A DNA stretch of 64,000 nt from Pseudorhizobium endolithicum (GCF_902153245.2 NZ_CABFWF030000015.1:124001-188000); one strand, 5' to 3'. Positions 54,644-63,087 are shown, counted from the stretch's first letter. Numbers and translations are program-made. The notes: generated by a model not told the origin, from the letters alone.

Positions 54644-55525
54644 TCAGCGCAGGGCTTCGGGGCCGTCACCTGCGATGTTGCGGTCGATCTCTCCGATGGC
54701 CTCCAGGTCCCGCCCTTCGTAGTCGATTGACAGCAGCAGGTGCCGGATGACGTTGATCCGCGCCCGCCGCTTGTCGTTGGCCTTCACCACCGTCCATGGC
54801 GCATGCGTCGTATGGGTCGCGGCCAGCATGCTGTCGCGTGCCTTCGTGTAGTCCTTCCACTTCGTCAGCGCGGCGATGTCCATGGGCGACAGCTTCCAGA
54901 TCTTCAAAGGGTCGTGCCGTCGGTCGTGGAAGCGCTTCAACTGCATCTCGCGGCCGATGTTGAGCCAGAACTTGAAGAGATGGATGCCCTCGTCGACGAT
55001 CATCTGTTCGAGCCGAGGAGCGTCGCGGAGAAAAGCGCGGCACTCCTCGGGCGTGCAGAAGCCCATGACGGGCTCCACGACGCCGCGATTGTACCACGAG
55101 CGGTCGAAGAGGACGATTTCCCCCGCCGTCGGGAAGTGGTCGACGTAACGCTGGAAGTACCACTGGCCCCTCTCGACTTCCGTCGGCTTCGGCAGGGCGA
55201 CGACGCGGGCAAAGCGGGGATTGAGATAGGCGCGGATCGAGAAGATCGTCCCGCCTTTTCCGGCGGCATCCCGCCCCTCGAACAAGGCCATCACCCGCTT
55301 GCCGCTCTCCTGCAGCCAGAACTGCAACTTGACGAGCTCGATCTGCAATTCCTTCAGGGCCTTCTCGTACTTCTCCTTTTCCATCTTGTCGTCATAGGGA
55401 TAGCCGCCGGACGCCAAGGCCGCCTCGTCCACCCAGTGCGGCAGCTTCGGATCGTCGATGTCGAACAGGCGCCGCTGGCCATGGATGTCCAGTTCCACGG
55501 TGCGGTCTTGGCTGATACTGCTCAT
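54644..55525 (-). CDS. ppk2: Polyphosphate kinase 2 (PPK2 family)
   Basis: P-loop kinase transferring phosphate between polyphosphate and nucleoside diphosphates. The 293-residue protein has Walker [14 protein letters not shown] at about 83-95, the lid region [18 protein letters not shown] and Walker [20 protein letters not shown]. The single-domain size is class I PPK2. Which of ADP or GDP is preferred cannot be seen. It is divergent from phoR, a phosphate-regulation neighbour also found, as I recall, in S. meliloti. GGGAGAG precedes the ATG. Confidence 0.93.
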   Translation of the reverse strand: MSSISQDRTVELDIHGQRRLFDIDDPKLPHWVDEAALASGGYPYDDKMEKEKYEKALKELQIELVKLQFWLQESGKRVMALFEGRDAAGKGGTIFSIRAYLNPRFARVVALPKPTEVERGQWYFQRYVDHFPTAGEIVLFDRSWYNRGVVEPVMGFCTPEECRAFLRDAPRLEQMIVDEGIHLFKFWLNIGREMQLKRFHDRRHDPLKIWKLSPMDIAALTKWKDYTKARDSMLAATHTTHAPWTVVKANDKRRARINVIRHLLLSIDYEGRDLEAIGEIDRNIAGDGPEALR

Positions 55526-55665
55526 GGCGGACTCTCCCTGCTGCCGGCGGTGCCGATGGAACCTTGCTCCCCGATGGAATTAATCCCGTTCCACCGGACG
55601 TCGATGTATATCTGTCATGAAATCGGCCTAGAGCCGAAACCGGAGGACCGGGAGGCATCTGACGG

Positions 55666-56910
55666 ATGGCGTTTCATGATTGGGGGAAGGAATTGAGCAA
55701 TCGACTGCAGGCGGAATGGATGATGCTGGCAGCGCTGTCGATTGTGGCGGCGGCGACGGTTTTCGCAGGGTTGCCCCTCTGGCAGGTGGCGCTGGGATGG
55801 TTCTTCCTGGCAGGTGTCGTGCTGGCCGGCGGTCGGGACCGGCCCCGTCCGCCGGTCGCCGAGACGGCCCGGCAGCCCAGGGAAAGGGATCTGCTGGGGG
55901 AGGTTCCCTCCACGCTCGATGCTCTTGATGTTCCGGCGCTGGTGCTGGATCGCGAAGCGAATATCCTTTTTCAGAATGATGCGTCCAGCCGGACTTTCGG
56001 GTCTCTGCCCACCGGCGCGCATATCTCTGCGAGACTCAGGTCGCCGGCCGTGCTCGACATGATCAGGGAGACGCTGGCGACCGGCAGGCCCAACCAGATC
56101 GAGCATGCGGAGCGGCTGCCGTCGCAACAGGTCTACCTGGTGCGTATCGCGCCCGTCGATCTGCCGGCGGAGGGGCAGGGGAAGAGGCTTTTCCTTCTGG
56201 CCTTCCGCGACATCTCGGAACTGCGCCGGCTGGACCGCATGCGCAGCGATTTCGTCGCCAATGCCAGCCACGAGCTCCGCACCCCGCTCGCCTCGCTCCG
56301 CGGCTTCATCGAAACGCTGCAGGGGCCGGCGAAGTCCGATCCGAAGGCTCAGGAGCGGTTTCTGTCGATCATGCTGGATCAGTCGACGCGCATGAGCCGG
56401 CTGCTCGACGATCTCCTGTCCCTGTCGCGGCTCGAACTGCGGGCCAATGTCGCACCGGAGGGAAAGGTCGATCTGGTTTCCCTGCTCTCGCATGTGCGGG
56501 ATTCCCTGTCTCCCCTTGCCGGAGATCTCGGCGTCAGCATCAACCTCTATTTGCCTCCGGGACCAGTGGAGGTAGCCGGTGAACGCGACGAACTGGTTCA
56601 GGTGTTCGAGAACCTTGTCGAGAATGCATGCAAGTACGGGCAGGAAGGCAAGGCTGTCGACGTGTTTCTGAGCGCCGCGGAAGCGGGGCCGCTTGAGGTC
56701 ACCGTGGCCGACTACGGTCCCGGTATCCCATCCGAACATCTGCCGCGGCTGACGGAGCGCTTCTATCGCGTCAGTGTCGAGGACAGCCGCTCGAAGAAGG
56801 GCACGGGACTGGGCCTGGCGATCGTCAAGCATATCCTGACCCGCCACCGCGCCCGGCTGATCGTGGCTTCCGAAGTCGGCAAGGGTAGTCGGTTCACCGT
56901 CCGCTTCTAA
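55666..56910 (+). CDS. phoR: Phosphate regulon sensor histidine kinase PhoR
   Basis: A 414-residue membrane sensor. Two N-terminal transmembrane helices (about 20-36 and 38-56) with almost no periplasmic loop are followed by a PAS domain (about 80-175, LVLDREANILFQNDASSRTF). The H-box is FVANASHELRTPLASLRGFI, and the ATPase domain has the N-box ENLVENACKYG, G1 DYGPGIP and G2 GTGLGLAIVKHILTRHR. PhoR senses phosphate through the Pst transporter and PhoU and phosphorylates PhoB. Here it is not followed by pstSCAB-phoU-phoB: the next gene is gcrA on the opposite strand, 90 bases after the stop. GGGAGG lies about ten bases before ATG 55666. Confidence 0.92.
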   Translation: MAFHDWGKELSNRLQAEWMMLAALSIVAAATVFAGLPLWQVALGWFFLAGVVLAGGRDRPRPPVAETARQPRERDLLGEVPSTLDALDVPALVLDREANILFQNDASSRTFGSLPTGAHISARLRSPAVLDMIRETLATGRPNQIEHAERLPSQQVYLVRIAPVDLPAEGQGKRLFLLAFRDISELRRLDRMRSDFVANASHELRTPLASLRGFIETLQGPAKSDPKAQERFLSIMLDQSTRMSRLLDDLLSLSRLELRANVAPEGKVDLVSLLSHVRDSLSPLAGDLGVSINLYLPPGPVEVAGERDELVQVFENLVENACKYGQEGKAVDVFLSAAEAGPLEVTVADYGPGIPSEHLPRLTERFYRVSVEDSRSKKGTGLGLAIVKHILTRHRARLIVASEVGKGSRFTVRF

Positions 56911-56951
56911 CGCTGCGCGCGTAGGAACCGTGAAAATGCGGACGGCAATGC

Positions 56952-56980
56952 AAAAATAAAGGCGGACCGGAGCCCGCCTT
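56952..56980 (-). terminator. Rho-independent terminator after gcrA
   Basis: On the minus strand a 7-bp stem (AAGGCGG / CCGCCTT) with an 8-base loop is followed by TATTTTTGC. It starts 24 bases after the gcrA stop. It may also serve phoR on the other strand, though no T-tract is present there. Confidence 0.85.
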
Positions 56981-57003
56981 AGATCCTCATCTTCCGGGCA
57001 TTT

Positions 57004-57531
57004 TCAGACCCGGACAGCTGCCTTCCGGCGGTCGGCGACCGGCTGGTAGGCCAGCCGGGCATGATAGCCGCAATAGGGCGAAGCCTCGGAGGCATCCACA
57101 CCGCAGAAGTGGAAGTCGTCCTTGAGGGGGTCGCCCATCGGCCACTTGCAGGTGCGCTCCGTCAGGTCGGTGAGGGCGAGCTTGCGGGAGATCGGCACGA
57201 CCACGTTGGACGGCGGGACGAATTCGATTTCCTCTGCCGCGATGTCGATCTCCTCCTTCAGCGCGGTCGCGCCGACGGTGCGGGTGACCGTGCGGGTCAC
57301 GCTCCGTGCGGGATAGTTCGCCGGACGGGCGGACGGAGCCGGGCGCTTGACGGCGCGGGTGGAGGTGGCGGAACCGCCTGCCTTGGCGCGCCCCGGAAGG
57401 TTCAGCCGATGTACCTTGCCGATCACCGCATTGCGGCTGACGCCGCCGAGCTGGGCGGCGATCTGGCTGGCGCTCAGTCCTTCGGCCCACAATCTCTTCA
57501 GCTTTTCGACGCGCTCGTCTGTCCAGTTCAT
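57004..57531 (-). CDS. gcrA: Cell cycle regulator GcrA
   Basis: A sigma-70-associated cell-cycle regulator of alphaproteobacteria that acts with CcrM methylation at GANTC sites. From ATG 57531 (MNWTDERVEKLKRLWAEGLS) it has 175 residues; the frame runs upstream to 57609 without homology. The N-terminal DNA-binding part includes SASQIAAQLGGVSRNAVIGK and VHRLNLPGRAK. A variable basic linker (about 50-110) leads to the C-terminal motif RTCKWPMGDPLKDDFHFCG and SPYCGYHARLAYQP, with four conserved cysteines, which binds the sigma factor. Its upstream region holds a long hairpin and a cluster of GANTC sites. Confidence 0.95.
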   Translation of the reverse strand: MNWTDERVEKLKRLWAEGLSASQIAAQLGGVSRNAVIGKVHRLNLPGRAKAGGSATSTRAVKRPAPSARPANYPARSVTRTVTRTVGATALKEEIDIAAEEIEFVPPSNVVVPISRKLALTDLTERTCKWPMGDPLKDDFHFCGVDASEASPYCGYHARLAYQPVADRRKAAVRV

Positions 57532-57581
57532 GCCCGTTCTCCGCCTTTGAACGTCTCCGGCATGCGGAATCCCTCCCCGTC

Positions 57582-57603
57582 GGCGCGAATGACAATTCGC
57601 GCC
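57582..57603 (-). promoter_or_regulatory. Perfect hairpin in the gcrA leader
   Basis: GGCGCGAAT and ATTCGCGCC flank the tetraloop TGTC (minus strand), a flawless 9-bp stem starting 50 bases upstream of the gcrA ATG. It is not followed by a T-tract. It could be an operator or an mRNA structure controlling gcrA. Confidence 0.5.
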
Positions 57604-57682
57604 AGCCACTATATCTAGGCTTTGAGGTGACTAGTTCCGCCGCATGCAGTCTAGTTATTGATTGTCAAACTACTGGGCCGGT

Positions 57683-57758
57683 GACTCCGTGGCAAGAGTC
57701 CGCGGAATCCGCACGAATCGATTTTCGGGTTTTCCCCAACTTGCTTTTCGAGCGAGTC
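57683..57758. promoter_or_regulatory. Cluster of five GANTC (CcrM) sites between gcrA and argD
   Basis: GANTC occurs at 57683 (GACTC), 57696 (GAGTC), 57705 (GAATC), 57715 (GAATC) and 57754 (GAGTC), with a sixth at 57567. By chance a four-base-specific site is expected about once in 256 bases. GANTC is methylated by CcrM and read by GcrA in alphaproteobacteria, so a cluster beside gcrA itself suggests methylation-sensitive control of gcrA or of a transcript going the other way. Confidence 0.6.
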
Positions 57759-57802
57759 ATTTTTGTCACATCACGACGTCGCTATCCTGGAGCGCGCTTT
57801 TG

Positions 57803-57831
57803 TTGACATGCCGGGGCGAAATGCAGATAGT
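57803..57831 (+). promoter_or_regulatory. Candidate sigma-70 promoter upstream of argD
   Basis: TTGACA (57803-57808) and GATAGT (57826-57831) are 17 bases apart. The predicted transcript start is near 57838, which is where a strong terminator-like hairpin begins, so the leader would open with that hairpin. Confidence 0.5.
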
Positions 57832-57837
57832 GCCCGC

Positions 57838-57863
57838 GCCGCCCGAGAGGGCGGCATTTTTTT
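57838..57863 (+). terminator. Strong intrinsic terminator upstream of argD
   Basis: A perfect 7-bp GC stem (GCCGCCC / GGGCGGC) with loop GAGA is followed by seven T residues (57857-57863). No gene lies upstream on the plus strand between gcrA (minus strand) and argD. It therefore ends either an unannotated small transcript or a leader of argD. Confidence 0.8.
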
Positions 57864-57910
57864 GATTGATTTCCGCCCTGATCGGCTGTGATCGCAAGGA
57901 GCTGCTCCCT

Positions 57911-59107
57911 ATGGCTGAAGCCGCGCTGTTCGACACGTACAACCGCATATCGCTGCGCTTCGAGCGAGGGGAGGGCGTATGGCTGATCACCGAGACCGGC
58001 GAGCGCTATCTCGACTTCGCAGCCGGCATCGCCGTCAACTCCCTCGGGCATGCCCATCCGCATCTCGTGGATGCGTTGAAGGCTCAGGCGGACAAGCTGT
58101 GGCACCTGTCGAACCTCTACGATGTTCCCGGGCAGGAGAAGCTTGCACGGCGGCTGACCCAGGCGACCTTTGCCGACAAGGTCTTCTTCACCAATTCGGG
58201 CGCGGAGGCGCTGGAATGCGCCATCAAGACGGCACGCCGCTACCAGTTCAGCAAGGGCCATCCCGAACGGTTCCACATCATCACCTTCGAGGGCGCCTTC
58301 CATGGCCGCACGCTGGCGACCATCGCGGCCGGCGGCCAGGCCAAGTATCTGGAAGGTTTCGGGCCGAAGGTCAGTGGCTTCGATCAGGTGCCGTTCGGAG
58401 ACATAGATGCGCTGAAGGCGGCGATCACCGATGCCACGGCGGCAATCCTCATCGAGCCGGTTCAGGGCGAGGGCGGCCTGCGCCTGGTTTCCAGGGAGTT
58501 CATGCGCACGCTGCGCCAGTTGTGCGATGAGCACGGGCTTCTTCTCATCCTGGACGAAGTCCAGTCGGGCGTCGGCCGCACCGGCAAGCTCTTCGCCCAT
58601 GAGTGGTCCGGTATCACGCCGGATATCATGGCCGTCGCGAAGGGTATCGGCGGCGGCTTCCCGCTCGGCGCCTGCCTTGCGACGGAGGAGGCCGCAAGCG
58701 GCATGAAGGCGGGCACCCATGGCACCACCTATGGCGGCAACCCGCTCGCCATGGCCGTGGGCAACGCCGTGCTGGACGTGGTGCTCGCGGACGGCTTTCT
58801 GGAGCACGTGCGCGATGTCGCCCTGGTGTTCCGCCAGGGCCTTGAGGGCCTGAAGGATCGCTATCCGGACGTCATCGAGGAGATCCGCGGTGAAGGCCTG
58901 ATGCTCGGCATCAAGGCGAAGGTTCCCAATGCGGACCTGCTGCAGGCGATGCGGTCGGAGCATATCCTGGCGGTGCCGGCCGGCGACAACGTATTGCGGC
59001 TCCTGCCGCCGCTCGTCGTCACCGCCGACGAAGCACGCGAGGGCCTCGCCCGCATCGAACGCGCGGCAGAAAGCCTTCACAAGTCCGGTATGAAGAAATC
59101 AGCGTAA
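57911..59107 (+). CDS. argD: Acetylornithine aminotransferase
   Basis: PLP-dependent class III aminotransferase making N-acetylornithine; it may also act on succinyl-DAP precursors in the dapD/dapE pathway (known dual role in some bacteria). From ATG 57911 ([20 protein letters not shown]), with AAGGAG upstream, it has 398 residues. Motifs are [50 protein letters not shown] and the PLP-lysine block [17 protein letters not shown]. argF follows 29 bases later. The upstream region has a promoter and a terminator-like hairpin. Confidence 0.96.
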   Translation: MAEAALFDTYNRISLRFERGEGVWLITETGERYLDFAAGIAVNSLGHAHPHLVDALKAQADKLWHLSNLYDVPGQEKLARRLTQATFADKVFFTNSGAEALECAIKTARRYQFSKGHPERFHIITFEGAFHGRTLATIAAGGQAKYLEGFGPKVSGFDQVPFGDIDALKAAITDATAAILIEPVQGEGGLRLVSREFMRTLRQLCDEHGLLLILDEVQSGVGRTGKLFAHEWSGITPDIMAVAKGIGGGFPLGACLATEEAASGMKAGTHGTTYGGNPLAMAVGNAVLDVVLADGFLEHVRDVALVFRQGLEGLKDRYPDVIEEIRGEGLMLGIKAKVPNADLLQAMRSEHILAVPAGDNVLRLLPPLVVTADEAREGLARIERAAESLHKSGMKKSA

Positions 59108-59136
59108 GGAGCGGGAGCCTGCGCTCCCTTCACGAT

Positions 59137-60054
59137 ATGGCATCACCCAGGCATTTTCTCGATCTATCGGCAGTCTCCGCGGAAGATCTCCGGACCATTC
59201 TCGATGACGCGCGGGAGCGGAAGCAGGCGACCAAGGCAGGTACGGCGAAGCGCCCGCTCGAAGGCAAGATGCTGGCGATGATCTTCGAAAAGCCGTCCAC
59301 GCGTACTCGCGTGTCCTTCGACGTCGGCATGCGCCAGCTCGGCGGCGAGACCCTTTTCCTCTCCGGTACCGAAATGCAGCTCGGCCGCGCCGAAACGATC
59401 GGCGACACCGCCAAGGTCCTATCGCGCTACGTGGACGCGATCATGATCCGCACCACGGAGCACGCTCGCCTGCTGGAGATGGCGGAACACGCGACCGTCC
59501 CGGTCATCAACGCCCTCACGGACGATACCCATCCCTGCCAGATCATGGCTGACATCATGACCTTTGAGGAACTTCGCGGCCCGGTGAAGGGCAAGACGAT
59601 CGCCTGGACCGGCGACGGCAACAATGTCCTGCATTCCTTCGTCGAAGGTGCAGCCCGCTTCGGATATCGGATGAACATGGCTGTTCCCATGGGTTCGGAG
59701 CCTTCCGACAAATTCCTGAACTGGGCGCGCAACAACGGCGGGGATATCATGCTGTGCCATGATGCCGAGCGGGCCGTGGCGGGTGCCGATTGCATTGTGA
59801 CGGATACCTGGGTGTCCATGAACCAGGAGCACAAGGCGCGAGGCCACAACATCTTCCAGCCCTATCAGGTGAACGGCGCGCTGATGAAGCAGGCCAAGCC
59901 GGAAGCGCTCTTCATGCACTGCCTGCCCGCGCACCGCGGGGAAGAGGTGACCGACGAGGTGATCGACGGGCCGCAGTCGGTGGTTTTCGACGAAGCGGAA
60001 AACCGCCTGCACGCCCAGAAATCCATCCTGGCATGGTGCCTCGGGGTCGTCTGA
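59137..60054 (+). CDS. argF: Ornithine carbamoyltransferase
   Basis: Makes citrulline from ornithine and carbamoyl phosphate. The 305-residue protein has the carbamoyl-phosphate motif [16 protein letters not shown], then [11 protein letters not shown], an ornithine-binding DTWVSMNQE and the C-terminal [19 protein letters not shown]. The length is typical of the anabolic enzyme. It is in an operon with argD. A small hairpin (CCGACA/TGTCGG, 60079-60095) after the stop may act as a weak terminator. Confidence 0.97.
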   Translation: MASPRHFLDLSAVSAEDLRTILDDARERKQATKAGTAKRPLEGKMLAMIFEKPSTRTRVSFDVGMRQLGGETLFLSGTEMQLGRAETIGDTAKVLSRYVDAIMIRTTEHARLLEMAEHATVPVINALTDDTHPCQIMADIMTFEELRGPVKGKTIAWTGDGNNVLHSFVEGAARFGYRMNMAVPMGSEPSDKFLNWARNNGGDIMLCHDAERAVAGADCIVTDTWVSMNQEHKARGHNIFQPYQVNGALMKQAKPEALFMHCLPAHRGEEVTDEVIDGPQSVVFDEAENRLHAQKSILAWCLGVV

Positions 60055-60224
60055 CCTCCTCCTTGATTTGCCGGGAAACCGACACCATCTGTCGGCTTTC
60101 GGTCCCGTGCCATCCAGATGGGCGGGAATTCACCCACTTTGTCGACGCCTTTTGCGCCGCTGCGGTTCCGCCTGAAGCCGTGCGCATGTAAAAGCGGACA
60201 TTGTCCGGCGTCCAGGAGCAAGTC

Positions 60225-61214
60225 ATGGCGGAAGCGACCGTTGAAATGAATGAGCTGAACTTTGCGGGAGACGACCGGGTCGTTCCGTTCCAGGTGGAAG
60301 GGCTGGATGTGCGGGGACGCGCCGTCCAGTTGGGCCCGCTCCTGAACTCGATCCTCGGGCGGCACGACTATCCCGCTCCCGTCGCGCGCCTGCTTGCCGA
60401 AGCGATCGTGCTGACGGCTCTTCTGGGTACGTCCCTGAAGTTCGACGGCAAGTTCACCGTGCAGACCAAGGGCGACGGGCCCGTTGACCTTCTGGTCGCG
60501 GATTTCTCGACGCCCGACAGCCTGCGCGCCTATGCACGCTACGACGAGGACGCCCTTGCGGCAGCCGTCGCGGAAGGAAAAACCTCCCCGCCGGAACTGC
60601 TGGGTGCGGGCGTACTTGCCTTCACGATCGATCACGGCCACGGCATGCAGCCCTATCAGGGCATCGTGCCCCTGGACGGCTCTTCGCTGGAGGAGATCGC
60701 CGGCGTCTATTTCCGCCAGTCGGAGCAGATCCCCACGAAGGTAAGGCTGGGTGTGGCCGAGCTTCTGGACCGGGATGCCGAAGGCCGGCCGCGCCACAAC
60801 TGGCGGGCGGGCGGACTGGTGGCGCAGTTCCTGCCGCAGGCGCCCGAGCGTATGCGCCAGCCGGATCTGCACGGCGGCGACGGTGACGAGCGGGAGCACG
60901 ATCAGAGCGACGACGATGCATGGTCGGAAGCGCGTGTGATGGTGGAAACGATCGACACGGATGAACTGACGGATCCGCAGGTGCCGATCGAACGGCTGCT
61001 CTTCCGGCTGTTTCATGAACGTGGCGTGCGGGTCTACAAGCCGCAGACGGTGGTGGATCGGTGCAGCTGCTCGCGCGAGAAGATCAAGGGCGTGCTGGAC
61101 GGCTTCAGCGCGGAGGAGATCAGCGCCAGCGAGCAGGAAGGCGAGATCGCCGTGACCTGCGAGTTTTGCTCGACCACCTACCGCTACGCGGTCGAGGAGT
61201 TCGCCGCCGCGTGA
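60225..61214 (+). CDS. hslO: Redox-regulated chaperone Hsp33
   Basis: Holdase activated by oxidative stress and unfolding. From ATG 60225 (MAEATVEMNELNFAGDDRVV), six bases after AGGAG, it has 329 residues. The C-terminal zinc-binding redox switch has the Cx1C and Cx2C pairs: RCSCSREKIKGVL and VTCEFCSTTY. An acidic/His insertion (about 220-240, GGDGDEREHDQSDDD) is unlike E. coli Hsp33 but common in rhizobia. The gap after argF contains CTTGAT-N17-CCATCT (60062-60090), a weak sigma-32-like match consistent with heat induction. Confidence 0.94.
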   Translation: MAEATVEMNELNFAGDDRVVPFQVEGLDVRGRAVQLGPLLNSILGRHDYPAPVARLLAEAIVLTALLGTSLKFDGKFTVQTKGDGPVDLLVADFSTPDSLRAYARYDEDALAAAVAEGKTSPPELLGAGVLAFTIDHGHGMQPYQGIVPLDGSSLEEIAGVYFRQSEQIPTKVRLGVAELLDRDAEGRPRHNWRAGGLVAQFLPQAPERMRQPDLHGGDGDEREHDQSDDDAWSEARVMVETIDTDELTDPQVPIERLLFRLFHERGVRVYKPQTVVDRCSCSREKIKGVLDGFSAEEISASEQEGEIAVTCEFCSTTYRYAVEEFAAA

Positions 61215-61232
61215 GTGCGGCCGGTGCGGGTG

Positions 61233-61625
61233 CTAGTTGAGCACCCGCAGAAGCCCCGGCGAATCCAGCGAGAACGCCGGGATGTCGACATGGAAGCTAT
61301 TTCCTTCGTCGTCTTCCATCGTGTAGTGGCCGAACATCATGCCGGAGGGTGTGTCGAGGGGGCAGCCCGAGGAGTATTCGTATGAATCTCCCGGCAAGAG
61401 CCGTGGCTGTTCGCCCACGACGCCCGGACCTTCGACCTCGTCCACGGTGCCGTTCTGGTCGGTGATGTGCCAATACCGCTGCGTCAGCCGCACCGCACGG
61501 TCGGAGTGGTTCTCGATGACGATATGGTAGCCCCAGACATATCTGCTGTCCTCCGGACTGGATTGCTCCTCCAGATAATAGGGCTCCACGACGACTTCTA
61601 TGTCTTTCGTTCTGGCGCGATACAT
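61233..61625 (-). CDS. apaG: ApaG family protein
   Basis: Small beta-sandwich protein (fibronectin-III-like) linked to Co/Mg homeostasis and diadenosine tetraphosphate phenotypes; its biochemical role is not settled. From ATG 61625 ([20 protein letters not shown]) it has 130 residues; a GTG three codons earlier is an alternative. Family motifs are [20 protein letters not shown] and [20 protein letters not shown], followed by [12 protein letters not shown]. It is convergent with hslO, 18 bases between stops, with an inverted repeat (GCGGGTGC / GCACCCGC) spanning the junction. Confidence 0.94.
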   Translation of the reverse strand: MYRARTKDIEVVVEPYYLEEQSSPEDSRYVWGYHIVIENHSDRAVRLTQRYWHITDQNGTVDEVEGPGVVGEQPRLLPGDSYEYSSGCPLDTPSGMMFGHYTMEDDEGNSFHVDIPAFSLDSPGLLRVLN

Positions 61626-61787
61626 ACGCGGCACTTTCGATGATACCGTTCCGGGTATGTTACAGCTTCGCTAAAACGTCAAGAAAAGCGAGAGCTTGAG
61701 AGCGCCCGTTTCCCTTCGGAGAACTCCTTTTCGGCGATTAACGATAACCGGGAGAGTTAACCGGTTCCGGTGCTCTCCCGGCCGCGG

Positions 61788-62972
61788 TCAGCCCGGAACC
61801 TTGTCCAGCGCGCGGGCGAAGTCCTCGATCAGGTCGTCCGTGTCCTCGATGCCCGCCGAAAGCCTGAGCGTCCCGGCGGAAATGCCAAGCTCGGCACGAG
61901 CCTCGTCGCCGAGGTTCTTGTGGGTCGTGGTGCCGGGATGGGTGATCAGGCTCTTGGCATCGCCGAGATTGTTGGAGATCTTCACCACGTCCAGCGCGTT
62001 CTGAAGCGCGAATGCCGCGGCCTTGCCGCCCTTCAGCTCGAGGCAGACCAGCGTGGAGCCGCCGCTCATCTGCTTGGCGATGATGTCCGCCTGCGGGTGG
62101 TCCGCCCGGCCGGGATAGATGACCTTGGCGATCTTCGGATGGCCGGCCAGCAGGTCGGCGATCCGCGCGGCATTTTCCGTCTGCTGGCGAACCCGCAGCG
62201 GCAGCGTCTCGATCCCCTTCAGCAGCGTCCAGGCATTGAACGGCGACATGGCCGGACCGGTGTGGCGGAAATAGTCCTGGAGGTTCTCGTCGATCCACTG
62301 CTTGTCGGAAAGTACGACGCCGCCCAGGCAGCGCCCCTGGCCGTCGATGTGCTTCGTGGCGGAGTAGACGACGACATGGGCGCCGAGCTCCAGTGGCTTC
62401 TGGAAGAGTGGGGTGGCAAACACGTTGTCGACCACCACCTTGGCTCCGATCTGGTTCGCGAGCTTCGCAACGCCGGCAATATCAATCACTTCCAATGTCG
62501 GGTTGGTGGGGCTTTCGAGGAAGAAGACCTTGGTGTTCTTCCGGATTGCCTTTTCCCAGTTTGCGATGTCGCGTCCGTCGACCAGGGTGCATTCGACGCC
62601 ATATTTGGGTGCCAGCGTCTCCACCACCCAGCGGCAGGAGCCGAAGAGCGCGCGGGCGGCGACGATATGATCGCCCGCCTTCACTTGGCAGAGGATCGCG
62701 GCAGCGACGGCCGCCATGCCCGATGCCATGGCGCGCGCTTCCTCCGCGCCCTCCAGAAGGCACATGCGCTTCTCGAACATGTCGTTGGTCGGGCTGCCGT
62801 AGCGGGCGTAGATATAGCCTTCGCTCTCGCCCTTGAAGCGCGCTTCGGCCGCCTCCGCCGTCTCGTAGACGAAGCCTTGGGTCAGGTAGATCGCCTCGGA
62901 GGTTTCGCCATATTGCGACCGGATCGTTCCGCCGTGGACGAGCTGGGTTGCGGGGCGCCATTTCGTGCTCAT
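61788..62972 (-). CDS. metZ: O-succinylhomoserine sulfhydrylase
   Basis: PLP enzyme making homocysteine directly from O-succinylhomoserine and sulfide in methionine synthesis. The protein has 394 residues from ATG 62972 (MSTKWRPATQLVHGGTIRSQ), with AAGG upstream. The open frame extends to GTG 62993, but that codon lies directly after the T-tract of an attenuator terminator, so it is not the start. PLP-lysine region: VVYSATKHIDGQGRCLGG; other motifs are RYGSPTNDMFEKRM, DNVFATPLFQKPLELG and the C-terminal RLSAGIEDTDDLIEDFARAL. A SAM-II riboswitch and terminator precede it, so it should be shut off when SAM is high. Confidence 0.95.
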   Translation of the reverse strand: MSTKWRPATQLVHGGTIRSQYGETSEAIYLTQGFVYETAEAAEARFKGESEGYIYARYGSPTNDMFEKRMCLLEGAEEARAMASGMAAVAAAILCQVKAGDHIVAARALFGSCRWVVETLAPKYGVECTLVDGRDIANWEKAIRKNTKVFFLESPTNPTLEVIDIAGVAKLANQIGAKVVVDNVFATPLFQKPLELGAHVVVYSATKHIDGQGRCLGGVVLSDKQWIDENLQDYFRHTGPAMSPFNAWTLLKGIETLPLRVRQQTENAARIADLLAGHPKIAKVIYPGRADHPQADIIAKQMSGGSTLVCLELKGGKAAAFALQNALDVVKISNNLGDAKSLITHPGTTTHKNLGDEARAELGISAGTLRLSAGIEDTDDLIEDFARALDKVPG

Positions 62973-62993
62973 GCGCTTGCACCTTTCAGACAC

Positions 62994-63022
62994 AAAAAAA
63001 CCGGTCGCGTCAGCAGACCGGT
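62994..63022 (-). terminator. Intrinsic terminator between the SAM-II aptamer and metZ
   Basis: On the minus strand ACCGGTC (63022-63016) pairs with GACCGGT (63006-63000) around the loop TGCTGACGC, and seven T residues follow (63000-62994). It lies 12 bases after the aptamer and 22 bases before metZ. GGCCGGTCGG inside the aptamer could pair with GACCGG in this region as an alternative anti-terminator, which would explain ligand control. Confidence 0.85.
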
Positions 63023-63034
63023 CTTGCCCCCGGT

Positions 63035-63087
63035 CTTTTTAGCCACTTGTTTAACGTGGCTGCAAGCCGACCGGCCAAATCACCACG
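63035..63087 (-). ncRNA. SAM-II riboswitch (metA motif) controlling metZ
   Basis: Minus-strand sequence from 63087 to 63035 matches the SAM-II architecture: a stem opening CGTGG then TGATTT, a GC-rich loop segment, CTTGCAGCCACG closing the stem, then TTAAACAAG and the pseudoknot strand GGCTAAAAAG. These conserved TGATTT, CTTGCA, TTAAA and GCTAAAAAG blocks define the class, typical of alphaproteobacterial metA/metZ/metX leaders. SAM binding should stabilise the fold. The terminator directly downstream points to transcriptional control in place of purely translational control. Confidence 0.92.
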
